A stretch of 64,000 nt of DNA from Aquabacter sp965279295 (lineage in GTDB: Bacteria; Pseudomonadota; Alphaproteobacteria; Rhizobiales; Xanthobacteraceae): the NCBI GenBank assembly GCA_965279295.1, contig CBDIHQ010000018.1; one strand, 5' to 3'. The first letter of the stretch is position 1. Each line of letters opens with the position of its first letter. Under the pieces are notes generated by a model, which had not been told where the DNA came from, did not search any database, and saw only the letters and a list, made by a program, of their open reading frames with translations. Both the position numbers and the translations under genes were made by a program. Positions 54,543 to 62,600 of this stretch are shown one piece after another.

Positions 54543-55607
54543 GTGCGCCGTCTGCATTTCGAGGCGCTGAAGCCGGTCTGCCCGGCCTGCCGCCTGCGCG
54601 GACGCGAAGGGGTTGTCGAACTCGCCCCCGGCGCCATGATGCAGGACGATGCGGTCCGCTCCGGCGTGCTGCGCTGTACCGCGCCGGATTGCGCCCGCGC
54701 CTATCCGATCATCGCCGGCACCCCAATTCTTGTGCCGGATCTCTCGTCCTGGCTTTCAGCCAATCTGCACCTCGTGCTGGAAACCGAGGTGGAAGACGCG
54801 GACGCGGAAGCCATCATCGGCGCGGCGGTGGGACCCGACGCGGCTTTCAACATCGCCCGGCAGCAGCAATCCACCTACGGCCACGACCATTACGGTGATC
54901 TTTTCCCCCCCGTCTCAGACGCCCCCGACATGGGCGCGACGGGAAGCATCTGCCGCCTGCTCGGGGCGGCGCGCGCACTGCTGCAACCGGCGGACGGTCC
55001 GGTGTTGGATATCGGCTGCGCGGTCGGCCGCACCACGCTGGAACTCGCCGCAACGTCCGCAGCGCCGGTGCTCGGGGTCGAGCTGAATTGGCAATTGCTG
55101 AAGATCGCCAGGAAAGTGATCGACAAGGGGGTGGTAACTTATCCGCTGCGCCGGATCGGCAATCGCTTCGAGCGCAGGTCCAAAAACGCATCTTTCGCGG
55201 GCGCCGAGCGCGCAGATTTCTGGATCGCGGACGCCCTGGCCCTCCCGTTTCGCGCCGGCACCTTTGGTCAGGCATTCGCCATGAATGTGCTCGACTGCGT
55301 AACCGACCCGGCAGGGTTGGTCCGCGAGATGAGCCGCGCGCTCTGCGATGGCGGATGCCTTGCCCTGGCAACACCGTTCGACTGGGCCTCGCACGCAACC
55401 AACCCGGCCGGATGGCTGGACAGCACCGCGGCGATCGAAGCCATGCTGGCCGGCGTCAACCACGCTTTGGCACAGGACGGAGGGCGCCGCCTATTTCAGA
55501 TCGCACCACCGGCCGAGCAGCCTTGGCGCGTGCGCCTCCATGACCGCGCGGCGGTCCATTACATGAGCCAAATCCTCACATTTCGATGCGCCGTCAACCA
55601 AGGGTAG
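54543..55607 (+). CDS. SAM-dependent methyltransferase with N-terminal zinc ribbon
   Basis: 354-aa protein. The N-terminal ribbon has CPAC (Cys13/Cys16) and Cys45/Cys50, similar to Trm112p-like domains fused to methyltransferases. A class I SAM domain follows with motif I LDIGCAVGRTTLELA (about residues 155-170), an acidic ADALALPFRAG region and MNVLDCVTDP. The start is a GTG at 54543, 2 nt after the PAAR stop. It is a non-core T6SS gene; it could modify a T6SS component or be a cargo enzyme. Confidence 0.85.
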   Translation: MRRLHFEALKPVCPACRLRGREGVVELAPGAMMQDDAVRSGVLRCTAPDCARAYPIIAGTPILVPDLSSWLSANLHLVLETEVEDADAEAIIGAAVGPDAAFNIARQQQSTYGHDHYGDLFPPVSDAPDMGATGSICRLLGAARALLQPADGPVLDIGCAVGRTTLELAATSAAPVLGVELNWQLLKIARKVIDKGVVTYPLRRIGNRFERRSKNASFAGAERADFWIADALALPFRAGTFGQAFAMNVLDCVTDPAGLVREMSRALCDGGCLALATPFDWASHATNPAGWLDSTAAIEAMLAGVNHALAQDGGRRLFQIAPPAEQPWRVRLHDRAAVHYMSQILTFRCAVNQG

Positions 55608-55791
55608 CACCGCATGACCGACCTGGAAGAGCGTGCATGAATTATTGGCCGGCGGCCGGGGACGGCAGGCCAGGCGGGCGTAGGAAGCGCGCTGATACTG
55701 TGACATGGTGCGCCGCGCTTCGTTTCGCGCAAAAGGCATCTGCGCCGACGTCTGAATTGACCGCCTCGCGGCGTCATAGGGGGACACGATC

Positions 55792-56268
55792 ATGGCAATC
55801 TACGTGAATTACGATGGTATCCAGGGCGAAGCGACCCATGAGAACCACAAGAAGTGGATCGACGTGATGTCCCTCTCCTGGGGCGTTGGACGCGGCATTT
55901 CCACCACTTCGGGCTCCACCAATAACCGCGAGGCCTCCGAGCCTTCCGTGAGCGAAGTCTCGATCGTTAAATCGTTCGATTCGGCGTCCCCCAAACTGTT
56001 CACCGAAGCGTGCACGGGCAGCACCGGCAAGACCGTGAAGATCGATCTCGTCACCACGGGAAGCCCCGGCGCCACCTATTGCACCTACACGCTCACCAAT
56101 GCGCTGGTGTCGTCCTATTCGGTGTCGAGCGGCGGCGATCGGCCGACGGAGTCCGTCTCCATCTCGTTCACCAAGCTTGAGTTCAAGTTCACGCCTTACG
56201 ACGACAAAAACAAGGCTGGTACGCCTGTCACAGTTTCATACGATCTTGCCACGACGAAAAGTTCTTAA
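55792..56268 (+). CDS. hcp: T6SS tube protein Hcp (copy 1)
   Basis: 158-aa Hcp1-family protein that forms hexameric tubes. It shows YVNYDGIQGEA, the typical ISTTSGSTNNREASEPSVSE loop and KLEFKFTPYDDKNKAG. It differs from the downstream copy at only 10 of 158 residues. The unknown 671-aa gene follows after 27 bp. The ATG at 55792 is preceded by about 180 bp without a gene, which likely holds a promoter. Confidence 0.96.
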   Translation: MAIYVNYDGIQGEATHENHKKWIDVMSLSWGVGRGISTTSGSTNNREASEPSVSEVSIVKSFDSASPKLFTEACTGSTGKTVKIDLVTTGSPGATYCTYTLTNALVSSYSVSSGGDRPTESVSISFTKLEFKFTPYDDKNKAGTPVTVSYDLATTKSS

Positions 56269-56295
56269 GTCATCTCAAGAACCCAGGGTTAAGAC

Positions 56296-58311
56296 ATGGC
56301 GATCACGTCGGCGGACATCGACCGGGCCGCGAAAAGGATCATGGACCGGGCACAGACCGGGAACTGGAACACGATAACCGGAAATCTCTCGGCGCCCTCC
56401 CCCCGCCTTATGACCGAGCTGGGGCCGCTCACTGAAAAGACCATGCAGGACAGCACCGTGGATGCGGCAGTGATGCTCGCTTGCACGGTGGCAAAGACGG
56501 ACCAGACGTTTTTGACCGCCTTGGAGGCGGTGAGAAACACGCTGGTGGGATCGGCTGTGCAAGGAACCAGCGGCACGACCGACGCCTCGATGACTCTGAA
56601 TTTCAACACGGAAAATCTGCGGATCGCCGTTGCTGCCACCGTCTCGGGCGTAAAGTCCACGGTGGTCACAACTGCGCCTATTCTCGTGCAACTCCTGGAT
56701 GTTCTGATCATTCAGTCGGTGGCGGCCATTCCCATCATCGGGCCGGGGTTGTCAGGTGCGTTGGGCGGCATGGCGACGGCCATAGGCGCCGGCTTCACCT
56801 ATGGTGGAACGGCCATCGGCAATCTATTCGAGGTTCAGGACACCAAAGTCGCCAACCCGATCAACCCCACCACCGGTGTGGGTGACAATTTTCAGGGCTT
56901 TGCAAACACGACTGCCAAGGGCATCACCAAGGGTGTGTCGGGCGCCTTGGCGAAGGACACGGTTTTCACCAAGGGCAGCCCAGGAACGATCCAGGGGGCG
57001 GTCGAATCCATCGGCGGCGGCAAGGGCGGCAGCGGGATCGGGGCGGACGTCTCAAAGGCCGCCACCAGCGCGACGGGGGTTGCAAGCTTCATATACTACC
57101 TTCACGCGAACAGAAGCGCGCGCGGCGAGAAAAAACGCGTCGGAAATCTCCAGACGAACGACGAGGCCGCTCTACGTTTGGCTATTGGCTTGAATTATAT
57201 TCAAAATCCATTGACGCAAAACCAAGTCGCCGTCAATCTTCAAGTTGGAAATGCCCGAGGCACTCGAAAAGAACCCCCTGCAGTTGCTGCCGCGGGTGAA
57301 ACGATTAAGTCTAAACTTCAACTTGAAGATCAGACCTTGACGGGTTTCTTTGATAAGATCCCGGACGTCTTCGACGCATATAAAAAATACCTTATGACCA
57401 TCGCGTATGCGAACACGGTCGATTCTTTCAGTCCGATGATCGCGGCTTTCGATGCCCGTGTGGACGACATGGCGATCTCAATGAAGAATCCACGGCTTGC
57501 CACTGCATTGATTGACAACCCGCTGACACGCGATGCGAATATCGTCGCGCTTCTGATCATGGGGTATTATTTCAATCGTATTATAAAGACGAACACGAAA
57601 CTTCAGACGGAATTCGCAGGGGAAGCAAAACGATATTACAGAACGCCTCTTTTCGGTGCCAATAAGCCGGCACCGGCATTTGGCCCCAAAGCCAGTTTTG
57701 GCCTGGTTTCCAAAAACGAAGGATCCGAGGCGATCATTCAGGCCTTCAAATTCACCCAAAAAGCCGGGCAGTTGACGGTCGGTGGGGTTTTGATTGACTG
57801 GAGTCAGGTGCAGAGCAAATCGAGCACTTATGTCTCGCTGGTTAAAGCCGCCCTCGTAAATGAAATGGCCCAGGAATTTTCTAAGAGCCTGAATAATAGA
57901 AAAGGTCTTGAAGAGATGATTCAGCTGACGGTTGCGTCATCGCTGATCGTCAATCAAGTAATGGTGGCATCGACTACCAAAGGTAAGAAAATTGAAATCA
58001 ACGATAGATACGTCGCCATACTCGCGTCGCTCGATTTCGTTAATTTATACACAAAAATACTCATTGTTACGGAAAGCTCGAAGGCAAAACTGACCGGGGT
58101 CGGCGCGTCAGCGAGGTTGCGCTATCCAAAACCGGGGCGCCTTTCGACAAGCGCGAGCGAGGCCGAAAGAACCATGGTTTATCTTTTTGCCTGCTGCGTT
58201 GTAGCTTACGTCGATATTGGGAAGGTCGTTATGGGCTATCAGGATTGGGAAAAGACCAAAGAAAAATTGCATGAACTCATTCATGAAATTAACAACGCTG
58301 AAAAAGACTAA
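56296..58311 (+). CDS. Unknown 671-aa protein between two hcp genes; candidate T6SS effector
   Basis: No family recognised. There is no signal peptide. A strongly hydrophobic Gly/Ala/Ile-rich stretch at residues 122-178 (AAIPIIGPGLSGALGGMATA and around it) could insert into a membrane, and a Gly-rich segment (GGGKGGSGIG) lies near residue 245. The C-terminal two thirds look helical and polar. The 3' half is visibly richer in A+T than its neighbours, suggesting separate origin. Placement hcp-X-hcp, with X 27 bp after hcp and no immunity gene in obvious view, suggests an Hcp-carried cargo. Confidence 0.85.
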   Translation: MAITSADIDRAAKRIMDRAQTGNWNTITGNLSAPSPRLMTELGPLTEKTMQDSTVDAAVMLACTVAKTDQTFLTALEAVRNTLVGSAVQGTSGTTDASMTLNFNTENLRIAVAATVSGVKSTVVTTAPILVQLLDVLIIQSVAAIPIIGPGLSGALGGMATAIGAGFTYGGTAIGNLFEVQDTKVANPINPTTGVGDNFQGFANTTAKGITKGVSGALAKDTVFTKGSPGTIQGAVESIGGGKGGSGIGADVSKAATSATGVASFIYYLHANRSARGEKKRVGNLQTNDEAALRLAIGLNYIQNPLTQNQVAVNLQVGNARGTRKEPPAVAAAGETIKSKLQLEDQTLTGFFDKIPDVFDAYKKYLMTIAYANTVDSFSPMIAAFDARVDDMAISMKNPRLATALIDNPLTRDANIVALLIMGYYFNRIIKTNTKLQTEFAGEAKRYYRTPLFGANKPAPAFGPKASFGLVSKNEGSEAIIQAFKFTQKAGQLTVGGVLIDWSQVQSKSSTYVSLVKAALVNEMAQEFSKSLNNRKGLEEMIQLTVASSLIVNQVMVASTTKGKKIEINDRYVAILASLDFVNLYTKILIVTESSKAKLTGVGASARLRYPKPGRLSTSASEAERTMVYLFACCVVAYVDIGKVVMGYQDWEKTKEKLHELIHEINNAEKD

Positions 58312-58355
58312 GTACGCGCAGTCAAAATAAACAGGTCAATCCAAGGAAGAATGAC

Positions 58356-58832
58356 ATGGCCATCTATGTGAATTACGACGGCATCCCGGGCGAAGCGACC
58401 CAGGAGAACCACAAGAAGTGGATCGACGTGATGTCGCTATCCTGGGGCGTAGGTCGCGGGATCTCAACGACGTCGGGCTCCACCAACAACCGCGAAGCCT
58501 CCGAGCCGTCGGTGAGCGAAGTCTCCATCGTCAAAATGTTCGACGCCGCCTCTCCCAAGCTGTTCACCGAGGCGTGCACCGGCAGCGCCGGCAAGACCGT
58601 GAAGATCGATCTGGTCACCACCGGCAGCCCCGGCGTGACCTTCTGCACCTACACCCTCACGAATGCTCTGATCTCATCCTATTCGGTATCGACCGGCGGC
58701 GACCGTCCCACAGAGTCCGTCTCCATCTCCTTCACCAAGCTTGAATTCAAATTCACGCCCTACGACGACAAGAACAAGGCCGGCACCCCGGTCACGGTCT
58801 CCTACGATCTCGCCACGACCAAGAGCGCGTGA
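58356..58832 (+). CDS. hcp: T6SS tube protein Hcp (copy 2)
   Basis: 158-aa paralogue of the gene at 55792, with 148 identical residues; substitutions include Q11P, H16Q and S158A. An AAGGAAGAATGAC leader gives a good ribosome site, similar but not identical to copy 1. A stem-loop with a UUCG tetraloop follows. Two copies suggest dosage or cargo specialisation, and their similarity makes recombination between them possible. Confidence 0.96.
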   Translation: MAIYVNYDGIPGEATQENHKKWIDVMSLSWGVGRGISTTSGSTNNREASEPSVSEVSIVKMFDAASPKLFTEACTGSAGKTVKIDLVTTGSPGVTFCTYTLTNALISSYSVSTGGDRPTESVSISFTKLEFKFTPYDDKNKAGTPVTVSYDLATTKSA

Positions 58833-58860
58833 TCGCACGGTATCCCGCTTTGTTATCATC

Positions 58861-58894
58861 GCGGCACACGCAGCCTTCGGGCTGCGCGTGCCGC
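58861..58894 (+). terminator. Hairpin after hcp copy 2
   Basis: GCGGCACACGCAGCC-TTCG-GGCTGCGCGTGCCGC: 15-bp stem with one A.C mismatch and a UUCG tetraloop, 28 nt after the hcp stop, followed by GATATTTC. It should separate abundant hcp message from vgrG. Confidence 0.75.
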
Positions 58895-58979
58895 GATATT
58901 TCATTACGGGAGCCCGCTAGAAGCGACACGATGAGGGCTTCATGACCGGCGCCCTCGCCGGAGACAAAGGATTGGCCCG

Positions 58980-61016
58980 ATGAGCACCGCGCCGGTCCAA
59001 AAGGACCGCTTGCTGACATTGACGACGCCGCTCGGCGGCGACGTGCTGATTGCAATTGCGTTCTCCGGGGTCGAGGATCTTTCGACACTTTTCCGTTTCA
59101 CGCTCTCCATGGCGTCCACCAATACGGCGATCACCGCCGACCAATTGCTGGGCAAGCCGCTGACCGTCAAGATCGCACGCCCCGAGGGCGACCCGCGCTG
59201 CATCAACGGCATCGTCACCTCTTTCGCCGCGGCCGACCGCATGGTGGACGGGATGAGGCGCTATGATGTCATCCTGGAGCCCAAGCTCTGGCTTCTGACC
59301 CGTACCACCGACAGCCGCATCTTCCAGAATCAGACCGTCGTGCAGATCACCGAGACGCTGTTCTCGGACGGCGGCGTGACCGATTACAAAAAACAGGGCA
59401 TTTCAGGCACCCATCCTTCGCGCGAATATTGCGTCCAATATCGCGAGACCGATTATGACTTCATGCTCCGCATCCTCGCGGAGGAAGGCATCTATTTCTA
59501 TTTTCAGCACGCGGACGGCAAGCACACATTGGTGCTCAGCGACAGCACGGCGGGATATACCGACTGCGCCGACAAATCGGTCGAGCACGCTCCAGCGGAG
59601 ACGGGAAATTACATCGCGGTCAAGCAATGGGCGAGCGGCTATTCCTTCCAGTCCGGCAAGGTCACGCTGACGGACTATGATTTCGAGCAGCCAACCTCCG
59701 ACCTCACGGTCAGCACCACCACGGTGCTGAGCAATTCCAGCTTCAAGAGCTGGGAACTGTTCGATTATCCCGGCGACTACACCAAAAAGGGCGATGGCAC
59801 GCCGCTCTCCCGCACCCGCATGGAGGCGGTGGAGGCGGATTATGCGGTGGCGAGCGGAAAATCCACCTATTCGACCTTTGTGCCCGGCGCGAAGTTCACC
59901 ATGTCCAAACACGAGGTCTCGAGCGAACAAGGCAAGCAATATGTGCTGCAGCGGGTGGAGCATTCCGGCCGCGACGAAAGCCATCTCGGAAATGAAAACG
60001 CCGAGATATTCTACCGCAACACATTCACCGCCTTGCCCGCCACGCGGGCGTTCCATCCACCACCGATCACGCGCCGCCCGCTGATACCCGGCCCGCAGAC
60101 CGCGCTGGTTGTCGGCCCCTCCGGCGAAGAGATCTATTGCGACAAATATGGCCGCGTGCGGCTGCAATTCTATTGGGACCGGCTGGGCAAGAAGGACGAC
60201 ACGAGTTCCTGCTGGGTGCGGGTCGGCCAGATCATCGCGGGCGCGACCTGGGGCTCCCAGTTCACGCCTCGGGTCGGCATGGAGGTGATCGTCTCCTTCC
60301 TGGAGGGCGATCCCGACCGGCCGCTGGTGGTTGGCAGCGTCTACAACGGGCAGAACATGCCACCATACACCCTGCCGGATAATAAAACCCAGAGCGGCGT
60401 GAAGACGCGGTCGAGCAGCCAGGGCACCTCCTCGATGTTCAACGAACTCAGGTTCGAGGACAAGAAGGACAGCGAACTGCTCTATATGCACGCGCAGAAG
60501 GATTTCACGCGTGATGTCGAGAATGACGACACGCATAATGTGAAGCACAACCAGATCATCACCATCAAGAACGACCGCACCGAAACCGTCCAGGAAGGCA
60601 ACGAGAGCGTCACGGTCTCGAAGGGCAATCGAAGCGTGACGGTGACCGAGGGCAACGAGGCCCTGACGGTTTCCAAGGGAAACCAGAGCGTGACGGTCTC
60701 ACAGGGCAATCAGGCGACCACCGTCTCACAGGGCAATGTCACGACCACGGTGTCGAACGGCAACCACACGGTCAAGCTCGGGTCCGGCAATGCCACGCTT
60801 CAGTGCGATGGCGGAAGCATCACCTTGCAGGCCGCCCAAACCATTACGTTGAAGGTGGGGAGCAACTCGATCACCATCAGCCAGAGCGGGATCGCCTTGA
60901 AGGCGACTCAGATCACCATCACCGGCGATGCAAAGGTCGAGGTGAGCGGTCCCATGGTCAATGTCAGCGGCAGCGGTACCGTCCAAGTCAAGGGCGGTAT
61001 GGTTACAATCAACTAG
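58980..61016 (+). CDS. vgrG: T6SS spike protein VgrG with beta-repeat tail
   Basis: 678-aa VgrG: a gp27-like N-terminal part (residues 1 to about 390), gp5-like OB-fold with the signature CWVRVGQIIAGATWGSQFTPRVGMEVIVSF, then a beta-helical spike. Residues 540-611 form eight 9-residue units of GNxxVTVSx, extending the needle. It ends at residue 678 without a clear enzymatic domain, so cargo must be PAAR- or Hcp-linked. The ATG at 58980 follows GGATTGG. Confidence 0.96.
   Translation: MSTAPVQKDRLLTLTTPLGGDVLIAIAFSGVEDLSTLFRFTLSMASTNTAITADQLLGKPLTVKIARPEGDPRCINGIVTSFAAADRMVDGMRRYDVILEPKLWLLTRTTDSRIFQNQTVVQITETLFSDGGVTDYKKQGISGTHPSREYCVQYRETDYDFMLRILAEEGIYFYFQHADGKHTLVLSDSTAGYTDCADKSVEHAPAETGNYIAVKQWASGYSFQSGKVTLTDYDFEQPTSDLTVSTTTVLSNSSFKSWELFDYPGDYTKKGDGTPLSRTRMEAVEADYAVASGKSTYSTFVPGAKFTMSKHEVSSEQGKQYVLQRVEHSGRDESHLGNENAEIFYRNTFTALPATRAFHPPPITRRPLIPGPQTALVVGPSGEEIYCDKYGRVRLQFYWDRLGKKDDTSSCWVRVGQIIAGATWGSQFTPRVGMEVIVSFLEGDPDRPLVVGSVYNGQNMPPYTLPDNKTQSGVKTRSSSQGTSSMFNELRFEDKKDSELLYMHAQKDFTRDVENDDTHNVKHNQIITIKNDRTETVQEGNESVTVSKGNRSVTVTEGNEALTVSKGNQSVTVSQGNQATTVSQGNVTTTVSNGNHTVKLGSGNATLQCDGGSITLQAAQTITLKVGSNSITISQSGIALKATQITITGDAKVEVSGPMVNVSGSGTVQVKGGMVTIN
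60597..60812 (+). repeat. Eight 27-bp tandem units in vgrG (9-residue beta repeats)
   Basis: Units begin GNESVTVSK, GNRSVTVTE, GNEALTVSK, GNQSVTVSQ, GNQATTVSQ, GNVTTTVSN, GNHTVKLGS, GNATLQCDG. The period is exactly 27 bp; the last two are divergent, leading into the spike tip. Confidence 0.9.
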
Positions 61017-61029
61017 TGCGATCGGTCAC

Positions 61030-61632
61030 ATGACGCTCGGCATCCTTCCCAAACTGCGGTTCTCCCATGCGGAGCATCTGCGCCTGCTCCTTGAGCCGAG
61101 CGAAGAGGCGCAGAGCCTGATTACGCCCGGCATGACCTCCGCCGCCTTCATCGCCGCACTCGACAAGGCCGGAGAGACAACCGACGCCATCCGCTATCTC
61201 GCGGTGGGGCTACCCCGGCGGGAGGCGATCTGGTGGGCATGCACGGCGCGCCGGCGCTTGCTGCCGGTGGTGCTGCCAGACCCGGAAGCCGCCGCCTGGC
61301 AGGCGACGGAGGCCTGGGTCTACGAACCGAGCGAAGCGAACCGGCGCGCCGCCTACCCCCTCTCGGAAGCCCTGAAATTCCAGACTGCCGGCGCCTATGC
61401 GGCGCTGGGTGTCTTCTGGTCTGGCGGCAGTCTCGCACCGCCGGAATCCAACCTGATCATTCCGCCTGGCGATGCCTTGACCGGCAGCATGGTGGCGGCC
61501 TCGGTCATCTTGTGCTGCGTGCCGGGGCCGGCAAAATCCATCGGTGAGCGTCACAAAGCCGCCTTGTCCATGGGCGCCGATATCGCCAATGGGGGGTCTG
61601 GCCAATCTGCGAAGGAGCTGGCGCCCGCATGA
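61030..61632 (+). CDS. Conserved T6SS-locus protein (DUF6931-like), 200 aa
   Basis: 200-aa protein with a charged helical N-terminal half (RREAIWWACTARRRLLP; PEAAAWQATEAWVYEPSEAN) and a C-terminal Gly/Ala-rich segment. It resembles uncharacterised proteins encoded beside vgrG in T6SS loci (DUF6931, family name from memory, not checked). It starts 13 bp after vgrG and overlaps fha by ATGA, so is translated with both. A chaperone/adaptor role for VgrG loading is possible. Confidence 0.75.
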   Translation: MTLGILPKLRFSHAEHLRLLLEPSEEAQSLITPGMTSAAFIAALDKAGETTDAIRYLAVGLPRREAIWWACTARRRLLPVVLPDPEAAAWQATEAWVYEPSEANRRAAYPLSEALKFQTAGAYAALGVFWSGGSLAPPESNLIIPPGDALTGSMVAASVILCCVPGPAKSIGERHKAALSMGADIANGGSGQSAKELAPA

Positions 61633-62600
61633 GCCCGGTCCTTCGCCTCAGCCTGATGGGTCCCTCCGACGCCCCTCCCGACCAACGGGGACGCATGCTG
61701 ACATCCGGCTCGCTGAAGATCGGCCGGGATGAAAGCAATGACTGGATCCTCGATGACGATTCGCGGCTGATCTCCCGCTACCACTGCACAATCACATCCA
61801 CGGCGGGCGTCTTCGTCGTCATCGACAGCTCGGCCAACGGCGTTTTCATCAACGACGCGCAGCAGGCCCTGGGTCGCGGCAACTCCTCCATCCTCAGCGA
61901 GGGGGACGTTCTGCGAATCGGGCACATCGGCATTGCGGTGTCGGTGGCGGAAGCCTTCGGCGAGGTCTCGGACCCGTTTCGCGCTATCCTTCCTCCCCTG
62001 CGCAATAACGGCATCGACATGTCGCCGCAGGAGGATTTCGACAGTTTCGGCCTGCGTCCCGCTTCAGGGCAGACGACGAATTCGCCTGAGGCGCGCGGGG
62101 CGGCTTCCCCGCCCTTTTCACTGCGCCCTCTCCCTTCCGCGAAAGCGGAGCCGGACTGGGAGCATGTGCCGGCCGAGCAGCAGGCGTTGAGCCCGGTGCG
62201 CACCGTCAGTTCGCAAATCCCCGAAGACTGGGACAGGGACATCATCCCCGAGCCCTTCAGTTTTGCAGGACCCGTGCCGGTCCTGCCCTCGGCGCCGCAG
62301 CCCACGGTCGGGCCGAAGAACGTGACCCTGGCTCTTGTCGAGGCGCTGGCTCGCGTCGAACGGGCCGTCCTCGGGCCGGGGGAACCCGCGCTTTTATCCG
62401 GCAGCGTCGATGACGCTCTCGCGCGGCTTGAAAGCAGTGATATGGAATGGACGGCCCTGGCGCTGGAAGGCTTGGCGCTTCGGGTCGTGGCCAGGCTGGA
62501 GGAAAGCCCAGGCGATACTCAGGACGCCGTGCATGACCCACTGTTGGATGACTGGGATCCTTCCGCCGATGCGGTCGGGAAGGAAGGGGATAAGACATGA
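61629..62600 (+). CDS. tagH: T6SS forkhead-associated (FHA) domain protein
   Basis: 323-aa protein. The FHA domain occupies about residues 28-95 (LKIGRDESNDWILDDDSRLI-S-RYHCTI, with the SANGVFIND loop), so it reads phosphothreonine. The rest is a Pro/Ser-rich linker and an acidic C-terminal part (about 230-323) that may contact TssK or TssL. It overlaps DUF6931-like at its start and tssK at its end. No PpkA-type kinase gene is in view. Confidence 0.9.
   Translation: MSPVLRLSLMGPSDAPPDQRGRMLTSGSLKIGRDESNDWILDDDSRLISRYHCTITSTAGVFVVIDSSANGVFINDAQQALGRGNSSILSEGDVLRIGHIGIAVSVAEAFGEVSDPFRAILPPLRNNGIDMSPQEDFDSFGLRPASGQTTNSPEARGAASPPFSLRPLPSAKAEPDWEHVPAEQQALSPVRTVSSQIPEDWDRDIIPEPFSFAGPVPVLPSAPQPTVGPKNVTLALVEALARVERAVLGPGEPALLSGSVDDALARLESSDMEWTALALEGLALRVVARLEESPGDTQDAVHDPLLDDWDPSADAVGKEGDKT

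Noticed and set aside
55491..55793. A 100-codon minus-strand frame between the methyltransferase and hcp
   Set aside because: Overlaps the methyltransferase 3' end, has an Arg/Cys-rich shadow composition and no ribosome site; the gap more likely holds the hcp promoter.
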